From: Haloferax sulfurifontis ATCC BAA-897
GTDB taxonomy: Archaea; Halobacteriota; Halobacteria; Halobacteriales; Haloferacaceae
Assembly (NCBI RefSeq): GCF_000337835.1
Contig: NZ_AOLM01000002.1
Coordinates: 87,861 to 151,860, forward strand
Length of the DNA stretch: 64,000 nucleotides
Reading direction: 5' to 3'
The position numbers and the translations under genes are program-made. The first letter of the stretch is position 1; every line of letters starts with the position of its first letter. Shown here in pieces: positions 49,832-58,674 of this stretch. The notes under the pieces are model-generated. The model was not told where the DNA came from. It searched no databases and worked only from the letters and a program-made list of their open reading frames with translations.

Positions 49832-50830
49832 ATGCGCCAATATCTCGACCTCGTGACAGACGTTCTCGGCACCGGGCGACACAAACCCAATCGGACGGGC
49901 GTCGACACCATCTCGGGCTTCTCGAAGCACTACAGCGTCGACTTGCAGGAGGGCTTCCCGCTTCTCACGACGAAGGACCTCTCGGGCTTCCGCTGGAACT
50001 CCCTCATCCACGAACTGCTGTGGTACCTCTCCGGCGAGGAACACATCCGCACCCTCCGCGAGGAGACGGGCATCTGGGACGCGTGGGCCGACGACGACGG
50101 CCATCTCGACACGGCCTACGGTCGGTTCTGGCGGCGCTACCCGGTCCCCGAGGAGGGACTTTCGGGCGAGGCGTGGCCCGACGACGGCCACCGCTGGATG
50201 AACGACGAAGGGACGTTCGACCAACTCGCGTACGTCCTCGACACGCTCGAAGAGAACCCGAACTCCCGCCGGATGGTCATCAACGCGTGGCACCCCGCCA
50301 ACGCGGCCGTCTCGACGCTCCCGCCGTGTCACTACACCTTCGTCTTCAACGTGCAGGGCGACGAACTCAACCTCCACCTGACCCAGCGCTCCGGCGACAT
50401 CGCGCTCGGCGTCCCGTTCAATCTCGCGGCGTACGCCATCCTCGCGCAGGTCGTCGCCCAGCGCGCCGGCTTCGAACTCGGGTCGTTCGCCCACACCATC
50501 GTCGACGCCCACGTCTACTGCGGCACCGGCGAGCGCGGCGCGTGGTACGGCGACCACCTCGACGAACTCCAGTCCCGCCTCGCCGACGTGCAGTCGCCCG
50601 AAGGGTACCTCGACGTGCGCGAGTGGCTCCTCGACGCGGCACCCGAGGAGGCCGACGGAGAGGAGGACTACGACCACGTTCCCGGACTGCTCTTGCAGGC
50701 CTCGCGCGAACCCCGCGAGCGCCCCACGCTCGACGTGGCCGACGTGCGGCTCGAAGCCCTCTCGTTCGAGGACATCGTCCTCCGCGACTACGACCCGGCC
50801 GACGGGATTCGCTTCGCGGTGGCCGAATGA
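49832..50830 (+). CDS. hts: Thymidylate synthase, ThyA type
   Basis: A 332-residue ThyA-type synthase starting MRQYLDLVTDVLGTGRHKPNRTG. It has the catalytic LPPCHYTF (Cys166), QRSGDIALGVPFN (cofactor and dUMP site) and HTIVDAHVYC. It makes dTMP from dUMP using methylene-tetrahydrofolate. The last codons overlap hdrB by ATGA. Haloferax is known to carry hts next to hdrB, and this window has the same layout. An insertion in the middle and the C-terminal extension (LDVADVRLEALSFEDIVLRDYDPADG) are typical of haloarchaea. The ThyX type is not seen in this window. Confidence 0.95.
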   Translation: MRQYLDLVTDVLGTGRHKPNRTGVDTISGFSKHYSVDLQEGFPLLTTKDLSGFRWNSLIHELLWYLSGEEHIRTLREETGIWDAWADDDGHLDTAYGRFWRRYPVPEEGLSGEAWPDDGHRWMNDEGTFDQLAYVLDTLEENPNSRRMVINAWHPANAAVSTLPPCHYTFVFNVQGDELNLHLTQRSGDIALGVPFNLAAYAILAQVVAQRAGFELGSFAHTIVDAHVYCGTGERGAWYGDHLDELQSRLADVQSPEGYLDVREWLLDAAPEEADGEEDYDHVPGLLLQASREPRERPTLDVADVRLEALSFEDIVLRDYDPADGIRFAVAE

Positions 50831-51435
50831 GCGGCGAGGAGATGGCCGAAGCCGAGGCCGACGACGCCGTCGGTTCCGCGGTCCGATTCGTCCTCGTCGC
50901 CGCCGTCGCCGACAACCGCGTCATCGGCCGCGACGGCGACATGCCGTGGCACCTCCCCGAGGACCTGAAGCACTTCAAGCGGACGACGACCGGGCACCCG
51001 GTCGTGATGGGCCGCAAGACCTACGAGAGCATCGCCCGCCAACTCGACGGCCCGCTCCCGGACCGCCACAGCGTCGTGCTGACGAGCCGCGACCTCGACC
51101 TTCCCGAGGGCGCTGAAGCGGTCGATTCGGTCGAATCCGCGGTCGCCGCCGCCGAGACCGCGGCCGCCGAGATGGGCGTCGAGACCGTGTACGTCGTCGG
51201 CGGCGCGACCGTCTACGAGCAGTTCCTCGACCGCGCGGTGGGGCTGGTTCTCACCGAACTCGACGCGCCCCACGAGGGCGACACGCGGTTCCCCGAGTGG
51301 GACCGCGAGGACTGGGTCGAGACCGACCGCGACGACCGCGACGGCTTCTCGTTCGTCACGTACGAGCGCCGGAAACGCGGGGACTCCGCGGCGGCCGGTG
51401 GAGCCGAGTTCGACCCGGAAGAGTCCGATGACTGA
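50827..51435 (+). CDS. hdrB: Dihydrofolate reductase (HdrB type)
   Basis: A 202-residue DHFR overlapping hts (ATGA at 50827-50830). VAAVADNRVIGRDGDMPWHLPEDLKHFKRTT is the folate site with MPWHLPEDL, PVVMGRKTYESI the NADP site, and YVVGGATVYEQFL the C-terminal strand. It regenerates tetrahydrofolate used by Hts. The acidic N-terminal tail (MSGEEMAEAEADD) and C-terminal tail (GAEFDPEESDD) are salt adaptations. In Haloferax hdrB sits beside hts, unlike hdrA, so I use that name. Confidence 0.93.
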   Translation: MSGEEMAEAEADDAVGSAVRFVLVAAVADNRVIGRDGDMPWHLPEDLKHFKRTTTGHPVVMGRKTYESIARQLDGPLPDRHSVVLTSRDLDLPEGAEAVDSVESAVAAAETAAAEMGVETVYVVGGATVYEQFLDRAVGLVLTELDAPHEGDTRFPEWDREDWVETDRDDRDGFSFVTYERRKRGDSAAAGGAEFDPEESDD

Positions 51436-51643
51436 TACCACCGCCCCCGGCGGCGAGTGGGAGTACAAAATCGTCCGCACGGCCGACGGCGGCCTGTTCA
51501 GCGGCGACACGTCCCCGATGGAAGACGCCCTCAACTCCCTCGGCGGCGACGGATGGGAACTCGTGGACACGATTTCCGACTCGCGCGGCGCCGGCGCGAA
51601 CAGCGGGCAGACGGCGCTCGTGTTCAAGCGGCCGAAGCGCTGA
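51428..51643 (+). CDS. DUF4177 family small protein
   Basis: A 71-residue protein starting MTDTTAPGGEWEYKIVRTADGG, with GGDGWELVDTISDSRGAG and TALVFKRPKR, matching DUF4177, a small beta-sheet fold of unknown function. Its start overlaps the end of hdrB by eight bases, making a third gene in the hts-hdrB unit. A connection with folate is not established. Confidence 0.85.
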   Translation: MTDTTAPGGEWEYKIVRTADGGLFSGDTSPMEDALNSLGGDGWELVDTISDSRGAGANSGQTALVFKRPKR

Positions 51644-51762
51644 GACGCCGGGGGTCGTCTCGGGGGGCGCTCGCAAACGACCCGTGTTTCCCGCGACGGT
51701 CCACGAGTAGCTTTATTGACGCGAACGACCTCCTAAGAGGGAACGAAGCTTTCCCGTCCGCC

Positions 51763-52689
51763 ATGACCACTTCGACACTCGCAGACCGACTCCGCCAGCC
51801 CGAGTACACCGGCGAAAACCGGTGTACGCCGTGTACCGTCGTGAACGTCGTCATCGCCGCCGCGCTGAGCCTGTTGCTCGGCCTCGCGTGGCCGCCGCTC
51901 GCGCTCGTCTCGTTCGCCCTCTTCGCGGGCGCGATTTACTTCCGCGGCTACCTCGTTCCCGGCACGCCGACGCTCACGAAGACGTACTTCCCCGACCGGG
52001 TCCTCCGGTGGTTCGACAAGGAGCCGACGCCGACCCAGACTCGCGTCGGGGCCACCGCGTCCGCGCCCGGGTCGGCCGCCGGCGACGACGCTGACGCCGA
52101 ATCACCGGCCGGCGAGGTCGAATCGGGGGAGTTAGACGGCGATGGCGCGTCGGTCGCGGCGTTCGACGTGGAGGCGACCCTGCTGGACGCCGGCGCGTTG
52201 GAGGTGGACGAGAGCGGCGACGAACTCCGCCTCGCCCCGGCGTTCGAATCGGCGTGGAACGACGAAATCGCGCGCACCGACGAGGCGGTCGCGCGACGGT
52301 GGCTCGCCCGCTTGACCGGGGTCGACGAAGCAGACGTCTCGCTGGAATCTCGCTCCCGGAGTCGGTGGCTCGTGGCGATAGTCGACGGCACCACCCTCGG
52401 CACTTGGGAGTCCCGCGGCGCGCTCGTCGCGGACGTGGCCGCCGACGCCGCCCTCGACGGCCGCCTCGACGACTGGGACCGCCTGACGGCCGAACAGCGG
52501 AGCGCGCTGGCGAGGGGACTCCGCATCTATCTCAACCGATGTCCGACCTGCGGCGGCGACGTCCGATTCGGCTCGGAGACCGCCGAGTCGTGTTGCCGGT
52601 CGTGGGAGGTGTTCGCCGTCCGCTGTGAGGACTGCGAGGCGCGACTGCTGGAAGTCGACGCCGAGGCGCTCGAACCCGAAACCGCCTGA
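51763..52689 (+). CDS. Two-helix membrane protein with C-terminal zinc ribbon (paralogue 2)
   Basis: A 308-residue protein: a CTPC cysteine pair and two helices (about 26-44 and 47-63) at the N-terminus, an acidic linker, then the domain ALEVDESGDELRLAPAFESAW, WESRGALVADVAADAALDGRL and ARGLRIYLNRCPTCGG with a Cys4 ribbon (CPTC and CEDC). It is the paralogue of 43201-44031. No function is known. It starts 119 bases after DUF4177, with an AT-rich patch between. Confidence 0.78.
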   Translation: MTTSTLADRLRQPEYTGENRCTPCTVVNVVIAAALSLLLGLAWPPLALVSFALFAGAIYFRGYLVPGTPTLTKTYFPDRVLRWFDKEPTPTQTRVGATASAPGSAAGDDADAESPAGEVESGELDGDGASVAAFDVEATLLDAGALEVDESGDELRLAPAFESAWNDEIARTDEAVARRWLARLTGVDEADVSLESRSRSRWLVAIVDGTTLGTWESRGALVADVAADAALDGRLDDWDRLTAEQRSALARGLRIYLNRCPTCGGDVRFGSETAESCCRSWEVFAVRCEDCEARLLEVDAEALEPETA

Positions 52690-52765
52690 GGCGACCGGGC
52701 CGGCGCGGCGGCCGCGACGCTCCGCCAGCGAATACATTTTTGTCCGTTGACAACAGATTCTCAGT

Positions 52766-52948
52766 ATGAGCAAGGCGCACTTCGAGGTGTTCGTCGACGC
52801 GGCGGACGACTACCGCTGGCGGCTCGTCCACGACAACGGGAACATCCTCGCCGACTCGGGCGAGGGCTACGCGTCGAAACAGAAGGCGAAGCAGGGCATC
52901 GAGAGCGTCAAGCGGAACGCCCCCGACGCGGACGTGGTCGAAGCGTAG
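52766..52948 (+). CDS. DUF1508 (YegP-like) small protein
   Basis: A 60-residue single-copy DUF1508 protein. MSKAHFEVFVDAADDYRWRLVHDNGNILADSGEGY is one YegP-like unit with YASKQKAKQGIESVKRNAPDA as its helix. Bacterial YegP has two such units in tandem; here there is one. The function is unknown. A TATA-like TACATTTTTG lies just upstream. The fold is easily recognised, which gives high confidence that it is a real gene. Confidence 0.88.
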   Translation: MSKAHFEVFVDAADDYRWRLVHDNGNILADSGEGYASKQKAKQGIESVKRNAPDADVVEA

Positions 52949-53013
52949 TTCCGCGGCTGGTGGCCTCGATTCGTCGGAAATCGGAGGATTGACCGCCGAT
53001 TCGAGTACGAACC

Positions 53014-53051
53014 CCACACCGATGCCGGGTGTGGAGGCTTTTTCCGCCTCC
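53014..53051 (+). promoter_or_regulatory. Two consecutive hairpins before psmC
   Basis: CCACACC (53014-53020) pairs with GGTGTGG (53028-53034), then GGAGGC (53033-53038) pairs with GCCTCC (53046-53051). The T run in the second loop (53039-53043) may also be the TATA-like element for the transcript starting near 53068-53070. The hairpins share bases 53033-53034, so both cannot be fully formed at once. They may be a terminator of the preceding gene or a DNA-level operator. Confidence 0.4.
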
Positions 53052-53069
53052 GGGACTGACCGGAGAGTA

Positions 53070-53107
53070 ATGACGAACGTCGCCGACGCGAGCGAGGAGG
53101 TCGCACG

Positions 53108-53111
<4 letters not shown>
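53070..53111 (+). CDS. Short upstream reading frame coupled to psmC
   Basis: ATG at 53070 begins a 13-codon frame (MTNVADASEEVAR) ending with TGA at 53109-53111, overlapping the psmC ATG as ATGA. It contains GGAGGT (53097-53102), seven bases before psmC, a strong SD. A TATA-like T run centred about 29 bases before 53070 suggests that the transcript may begin near this ATG. It may be a leader peptide that couples psmC translation. The peptide itself shows no motif. No other support. Confidence 0.4.
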
Positions 53112-53857
<746 letters not shown>

Positions 53858-54706
53858 ATGACGGACGGGAGCCCGACCGACGACGACTCGTCGGCGCCGA
53901 CCGCGAACGCGACCGCCGGCGCGGCGGCCGTGACGCTCGACCGCATCGCGGTCTACCCGGTGAAGTCGCTCGACGCCGAGTTCGTCGACGCCGCCGACAT
54001 CGTCGAGAACGGCGGGCTCCGCGGCGACCGCGAGTACGCCATCTTCGACGGGGACGACCAGTACGTCAACGGCAAGCGCGAGCGGGCGGTCCATCGCATC
54101 CGAAGCTCCGTCTCGCTCGCCGACGGCACGGTCGAACTCTCGGCCCCCGAGATGGACGACTACGACGGCCCGATAGCCGAGGCCGACGACTGGCTCTCGG
54201 CGTACTTCGGCTACCCGGTCGAACTCCGGCGCGACCCCGCCGGCGGGTTCCCCGACGACACCGAAGCCAGCGGCCCGACGGTCATCTCGACGGGAACGCT
54301 CGACGCGGTCGCCTCGTGGTTCGACGGCGTCGACGCCGACGAGATGCGCCGCCGCCTCCGGCCGAACCTCGTCCTCGACGCGACCGAGCCGTTCTGGGAG
54401 GACCACCTGTTCGACCGGCGCGGGACGGTCGTCGAGTTCGGCGTCGGAGGAGTTTCCTTCGAGGGCGTCAACCCCTGCCAGCGCTGTGTCGTCCCGAGCC
54501 GCGACCCCGACACGGGCGCTGAAACGGCCGACTTCCGGACGACGCTCATGACGAAGCGCCGGGAGACGCTCCCCGAGTGGTCCGGCGGCGACTGGTTCGA
54601 CCACGACTTCCGGCTCATGGTCAACACCGCGGTTCCGGAGTCGTCGTGGGGCGAGACGCTGTCGGTCGGGGACGTCGTCACCGTCGGCGACATCGTCCCC
54701 GAGTGA
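53858..54706 (+). CDS. MOSC domain protein
   Basis: A 282-residue protein with an N-terminal MOSC beta-barrel (LDRIAVYPVKSLDAEFVD, LRGDREYAIFDGDDQYVNGKR) and a C-terminal MOSC domain with NPCQRCVVPSRDPDTG, whose cysteine is the usual sulfur or molybdenum-cofactor residue. The layout matches mARC-type and YcbX-type proteins that bind the molybdenum cofactor. It starts directly after psmC with no gap and may be read through from it. The N-terminal 20 residues are low-complexity and acidic. Confidence 0.88.
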   Translation: MTDGSPTDDDSSAPTANATAGAAAVTLDRIAVYPVKSLDAEFVDAADIVENGGLRGDREYAIFDGDDQYVNGKRERAVHRIRSSVSLADGTVELSAPEMDDYDGPIAEADDWLSAYFGYPVELRRDPAGGFPDDTEASGPTVISTGTLDAVASWFDGVDADEMRRRLRPNLVLDATEPFWEDHLFDRRGTVVEFGVGGVSFEGVNPCQRCVVPSRDPDTGAETADFRTTLMTKRRETLPEWSGGDWFDHDFRLMVNTAVPESSWGETLSVGDVVTVGDIVPE

Positions 54707-54805
54707 GTCGAGCCTGTTTTCGTCGCGTTCGAACGCCGCGCAGACGGTTCGTTATTCTTCGTTGACACCCGCGGCTTTAGGTCACCTGCCCCGGTTGAGA
54801 GACAC

Positions 54806-55963
54806 ATGTTCACGCTATCCGGCGTGCGGGTCGTCGACGCCGACGGGGGCCGCGAGGCGAACGTGGTGATAGACGAGTCGACCGGGCGCATCGCGTCCGT
54901 CGGCGACGAGGTAGAAGGCGAGACGCGGGACCTGTCGGGTGCGGTCGTCGCGCCGGGACTCGTCGACGCCCACGTTCACCTCATGATGGACGGCCGCCCA
55001 GACGTGGCCGCCTACCGGTCCGAGCCGGTCGAACGCGCCTGCTACCGAGCGGCGGCCAACCTCCAGAAGACGCTGGCGGCGGGCGTCACGACCGTCCGCG
55101 ACCTCGGTTCGCCCGGCGACACTGCGACGAGCGCGAAGGCCGCGGTCGCCGCCGGCGAACTCGACGGGCCGCGCGTCCTCGCCGCCGGGGAGAACATCAC
55201 CATGACGGGCGGCCACGCCCACTGGTTGGGCCGGGAGGCCGACGGCCCGAACGAGGTTCGAAAGGCCGCCAGAGAGCAACTGAAGCGCGGCGCGGACGTG
55301 GTGAAATGCATCGCGACCGGCGGCGTCCTCACCACCGGCGCGGTCACGGGCGCGCCCGAGTTCACGGAAGCGGAGATTCGCGCCCTCGTCGACGCCGCGA
55401 GCGCGAAGGGCGTCCCGACCGCGGCCCACGCCCACGGCGAGGCGGGTATCAAAAACGCCGCCCACGCGGGGATTTCGAGCGTCGAACACGGGATGTTCAT
55501 GGACGAGGAGGCCGCGGAACTCATGGTCGAACACGGCACGTACTGGGTGCCGACGGCCTCGGCCGTCCGCGAAATCGTCGAGGCGGGCGTCGAGGGCGGC
55601 ATCCCGCCGGAGGCCGTTGCGAAGGCCGAAGACGCCGCCGAACGCTTCGAAGGCGCGTGGGACCGCGCGCTCGACGCCGGCGTGAAAATCGCCATGGGGA
55701 CCGACGCGGGCACGCCGTTCAACGACCACGGCGAGAACGCGCTCCGCGAGATGGAACTGCTCGTCGAGTACGGCCTGTCGCCCGCCGAGGCGCTCGAAGC
55801 CGCGACCGTCGGCGGCGCGGACCTCCTCGGATTGGACGACGTGGGGAGGGTCGCCGAGGGCTACGTCGCGGACCTCGTCGTCCTCGACGCCGACCCGAGC
55901 GAGGACGCGGGCGCGTGGCGGACGGTCCGGCAGGTGTACCGCGAGGGCGAGCGAGTCGTCTAA
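54806..55963 (+). CDS. Amidohydrolase, imidazolonepropionase/prolidase-like
   Basis: A 385-residue amidohydrolase. The metal motif is DAHVHL (His56, His58), the carboxylated lysine position is VVKCIATGG, followed by AAHAHGEAGI, SVEHGMFM, and the catalytic Asp in MGTDAGTPF. The end (AEGYVADLVVLDADPSEDAGAW) is the small beta-sandwich of the family. Relatives include prolidase-like and imidazolonepropionase-like enzymes. The substrate is unknown. It is upstream of tRNA-Glu on the same strand. Confidence 0.88.
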   Translation: MFTLSGVRVVDADGGREANVVIDESTGRIASVGDEVEGETRDLSGAVVAPGLVDAHVHLMMDGRPDVAAYRSEPVERACYRAAANLQKTLAAGVTTVRDLGSPGDTATSAKAAVAAGELDGPRVLAAGENITMTGGHAHWLGREADGPNEVRKAAREQLKRGADVVKCIATGGVLTTGAVTGAPEFTEAEIRALVDAASAKGVPTAAHAHGEAGIKNAAHAGISSVEHGMFMDEEAAELMVEHGTYWVPTASAVREIVEAGVEGGIPPEAVAKAEDAAERFEGAWDRALDAGVKIAMGTDAGTPFNDHGENALREMELLVEYGLSPAEALEAATVGGADLLGLDDVGRVAEGYVADLVVLDADPSEDAGAWRTVRQVYREGERVV

Positions 55964-56047
55964 TCGCAACACGGCAGTCGGTATCACACCCGATTTGAAG
56001 CGACAACCTTTTACAATCACGAGCAATACGGAATGATGTACCAACGT

Positions 56048-56122
56048 GCTCTGTTGGTGTAGTCCGGCCAATCATATCACCCTCTCACGGTGATGACCAG
56101 GGTTCGAATCCCTGACGGAGCA
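56048..56122 (+). tRNA. tRNA-Glu (CTC anticodon)
   Basis: A 75-base tRNA. The acceptor stem is GCTCTGT with ACGGAGC (one G-T pair), the anticodon stem TCACC with GGTGA encloses the loop CTCTCAC with anticodon CTC, and the T arm is CAGGG-TTCGAAT-CCCTG. A TATA-like TTTTACAA at 56009-56016 lies 32 bases upstream. The 3' CCA is not encoded (the next bases are CTT), as usual in haloarchaea. It reads GAG, the predominant glutamate codon in this high-GC genome. Confidence 0.95.
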
Positions 56123-56171
56123 CTTCTCTCAACCCTGAACCACGAGCGACAGCGAGCGTTCTCTCCGCCGT

Positions 56172-56891
56172 CTACGCGTCCGGGTCGCCGAGTTGCGACA
56201 TCACGATGTCTTCTGCGGTTCGCAACCGGTACTGAACAGTCGAACGCGGCACGTCGAGCACGTCGCTGAGGTCCTCGACGGTCACCTTCCGCGGGCGCTC
56301 GTAGTAGCCGTGTTCGACGGCTGTTTCGAGCGCCTCCCAGTGGGCCGCCGAGAGGTCGGCCGCGATGCGCGCCTCGGCGTCCCAGTTGCCGGCGTTCGTG
56401 AGATGTTCAACGTCCAGTTGCAGGCCTTCCCTGAGTTGCGCCTCGATGGTCTCGTACAGTTCGCCGAGCGGGTGGTCGCCGGGGTAGAGGATGCGCCAGC
56501 GGTACTCGCCCGCGCGGCGGGACGACTCGAAGATGACGCCCGGTCCGACGTGTTCGAGGACGTACCGGGGAATCGAGTGGCAGTTGCTCACCTCCTCGCG
56601 GTAGGTGTAGACGGTCATCGAGTGGTCCGAGCGGTCGAGGACGTGGTAGTCGCGGTGGGTGTGGCAGTCGGGCGCGTCGAGGCACTCGTTGCACCGCGTC
56701 TCGTCGGTGAACACCTCCTCGAACGCCGACAGCCCCTCCGGCGTGCCGACGACGTGGTCGACCCGCCACATCACGTCCTCCGTGGACGAACAGACCGACG
56801 AACGAGAGCGCAGACTCGGGTACTCGTAAAACAGGTCCATCAGCTCGTCGGTCCCCTCCGAAAAGCGAACGACGAATTCGAACTCGCGCAT
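56172..56891 (-). CDS. Bat-type HTH-10 transcriptional regulator
   Basis: A 239-residue regulator starting MREFEFVVRFSEGTDELMDLFYEYPSLRSRS, with a sensor-like middle part holding RCNECLDAPDCHTH (cysteines and histidines that could bind a metal) and the C-terminal HTH-10 domain LSAAHWEALETAVEHGYYERPRKVTVEDLSDVLDVPRSTVQYRL. It is divergent from the 57256 deaminase, with three related sites in the region between. The Cys/His cluster suggests a redox or metal input. Confidence 0.9.
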   Translation of the reverse strand: MREFEFVVRFSEGTDELMDLFYEYPSLRSRSSVCSSTEDVMWRVDHVVGTPEGLSAFEEVFTDETRCNECLDAPDCHTHRDYHVLDRSDHSMTVYTYREEVSNCHSIPRYVLEHVGPGVIFESSRRAGEYRWRILYPGDHPLGELYETIEAQLREGLQLDVEHLTNAGNWDAEARIAADLSAAHWEALETAVEHGYYERPRKVTVEDLSDVLDVPRSTVQYRLRTAEDIVMSQLGDPDA

Positions 56892-57255
56892 TCGGTCTTC
56901 GTTCTGTCGCGGAGTGACTTAGCATGTACTAATCCGACATCGACTGTGTTCTCAGCCCCTTTCCGGGTCACATTCGTTTTCGTCACCGCTTCGCGACCAG
57001 GGTTAGCAGGTGCTAACGAAATAGTGAGGCCAGTTTAGCACGGAGCGAAACACGAGCGAGCAGACCGGTGCGACACGGCAGACACGGGTTCCGCCCGTCG
57101 ATTCGGAAACGTACGTGTGGCTCGGGGGCGCTCGCTCGCGGGGACCGGTTCCGACCGTCCCCTCCCACCACCGACCGCATCCGTTCACTCCAACCAACCT
57201 CGGACGGCGGCCGGGTCACCACCTATTTGACGCCCGGTCGTCTACCCGCACGAGG
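56892..57255. promoter_or_regulatory. Divergent intergenic region with TTAGCA/TGCTAA sites
   Basis: These 364 bases separate the HTH-10 gene (left) from the deaminase gene (right). Three related sites are present: TTAGCATGTACTAA (56919-56932), the perfect palindrome GTTAGCAGGTGCTAAC (57002-57017) and the half-site TTTAGCAC (57034-57041). The first overlaps the expected TATA position of the regulator gene. The stretch from 57042 to 57255 is GC-rich with no clear signal apart from CTATTTG near 57221. Confidence 0.55.
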
Positions 57256-58569
57256 ATGTTACTCGCGGGTACGGTGGTCGCCGACGCGTCCACCATCATC
57301 GAAGAGGGCGCCGTCGTCGTCGACGGCGACCGCATCGTCGCGGTCGGAGCGCGCGCGGACCTCACAGAACGGTATCCAGACCACGAGCGACGCGAGTTCG
57401 GCATCGTCGCGCCGGGACTGGTCGGCGGCCACGTCCACTCGGTGCAGTCGCTCGGCCGTGGCATCGCTGACGACACCGAACTGCTGGACTGGCTCTTCGA
57501 CCACGTGCTCCCGATGGAGGCCGGCCTCGACGCCGAAGGGATGCGCGTCGCCGCCGAGCTCGGCTACCTCGAATGCATCGAGTCCGGCACGACGACGGTC
57601 GTCGACCACCTCTCGGTCAACCACGCCGAGCAGGCGTTCGAGGCCGCGGGCGAGATGGGCATCCGGGGACGCATCGGCAAGGTGCTCATGGACACGAACG
57701 CCCCCGAGGGACTCCAAGAAGACACCGACGCGGGCCTCGCCGAGTCCGAGCGCCTCATCGAGCGCTATCACGACGGCTTCGACGGCCGCATCCAGTACGC
57801 CGTCACGCCGCGGTTCGCCGTCACCTGCTCGGAGGCGTGTCTGCGGGGCGTCCGCGAACTCGCGGACCGCTACGACGGCGTCCGCATCCACACCCACGCC
57901 AGCGAGAACCGAAACGAAATCGCCACCGTCGAGGCGGAGACGGGCATGCGCAACATCCACTGGCTCGACGAGGTCGGTATCACCGGCGACGACGTGGTGC
58001 TGGCCCACTGCGTCCACACCGACGACTCCGAGCGCGAGGTGCTCGCCGAGACCGGCACGCACGTCACCTACTGCCCGTCGTCGAACATGAAGCTCGCGTC
58101 GGGTATCGCACCGATTCCGGACTACCTCGACCGCGGTATCAACGTCGCGCTCGGGAACGACGGCCCACCGTGTAACAACACGCTCGACCCCTTTACCGAG
58201 ATGCGACAGGCAAGCCTCCTCCAGAAGGTCGACGCGCTCGACCCGACGAGCACGCCCGCCGCGACGGTCTTCGAGATGGCGACGCGAAACGGCGCGAAGG
58301 CCGCCGGCTTCGACCGCGTCGGCGAACTCCGCGAGGGGTGGAAAGCGGACGTCGTCGGCATCGACACCGACCTCACGCGGGCGACGCCGCTCCACGACGT
58401 GCTGTCGCACCTCGTGTTCTCCGCCCACGGCGACGACGTGGTGTTCACCATGGTCGACGGCGACGTGCTCTACGACGGGGGCGAACACGTCCGCGCAGAC
58501 GCCGACGACGTCCGAGAACGGGCGCGGGCGGTGGCCGCCGGTCTCGACTCGGCACCGACGAGCGACTGA
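57256..58569 (+). CDS. Amidohydrolase, probable adenosine-type deaminase (ATZ/TRZ family)
   Basis: A 437-residue amidohydrolase. HVHSVQSLGRGIADD (His59, His61), THASENRNE, VLAHCVHTDDSE with the later His, and LGNDGPPCNNT with the metal Asp are the signatures of the TrzN/AtzA/MTA-SAH-deaminase group. Relatives deaminate 5'-deoxyadenosine, methylthioadenosine or S-adenosylhomocysteine. The start at 57256 (MLLAGTVVADASTI) fits the family; the longer upstream frame does not. It is divergent from the HTH-10 gene. Confidence 0.87.
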   Translation: MLLAGTVVADASTIIEEGAVVVDGDRIVAVGARADLTERYPDHERREFGIVAPGLVGGHVHSVQSLGRGIADDTELLDWLFDHVLPMEAGLDAEGMRVAAELGYLECIESGTTTVVDHLSVNHAEQAFEAAGEMGIRGRIGKVLMDTNAPEGLQEDTDAGLAESERLIERYHDGFDGRIQYAVTPRFAVTCSEACLRGVRELADRYDGVRIHTHASENRNEIATVEAETGMRNIHWLDEVGITGDDVVLAHCVHTDDSEREVLAETGTHVTYCPSSNMKLASGIAPIPDYLDRGINVALGNDGPPCNNTLDPFTEMRQASLLQKVDALDPTSTPAATVFEMATRNGAKAAGFDRVGELREGWKADVVGIDTDLTRATPLHDVLSHLVFSAHGDDVVFTMVDGDVLYDGGEHVRADADDVRERARAVAAGLDSAPTSD

Positions 58570-58674
58570 GTACCCCCGCTCACGAGACCACCTCGCACGC
58601 AAGACCGGCCGGCCGTGTCCGCGAGGCCCGCCGCCACCGTCGCCTCTTTCTCTCCGCGCGACCCCACCTGAGTC

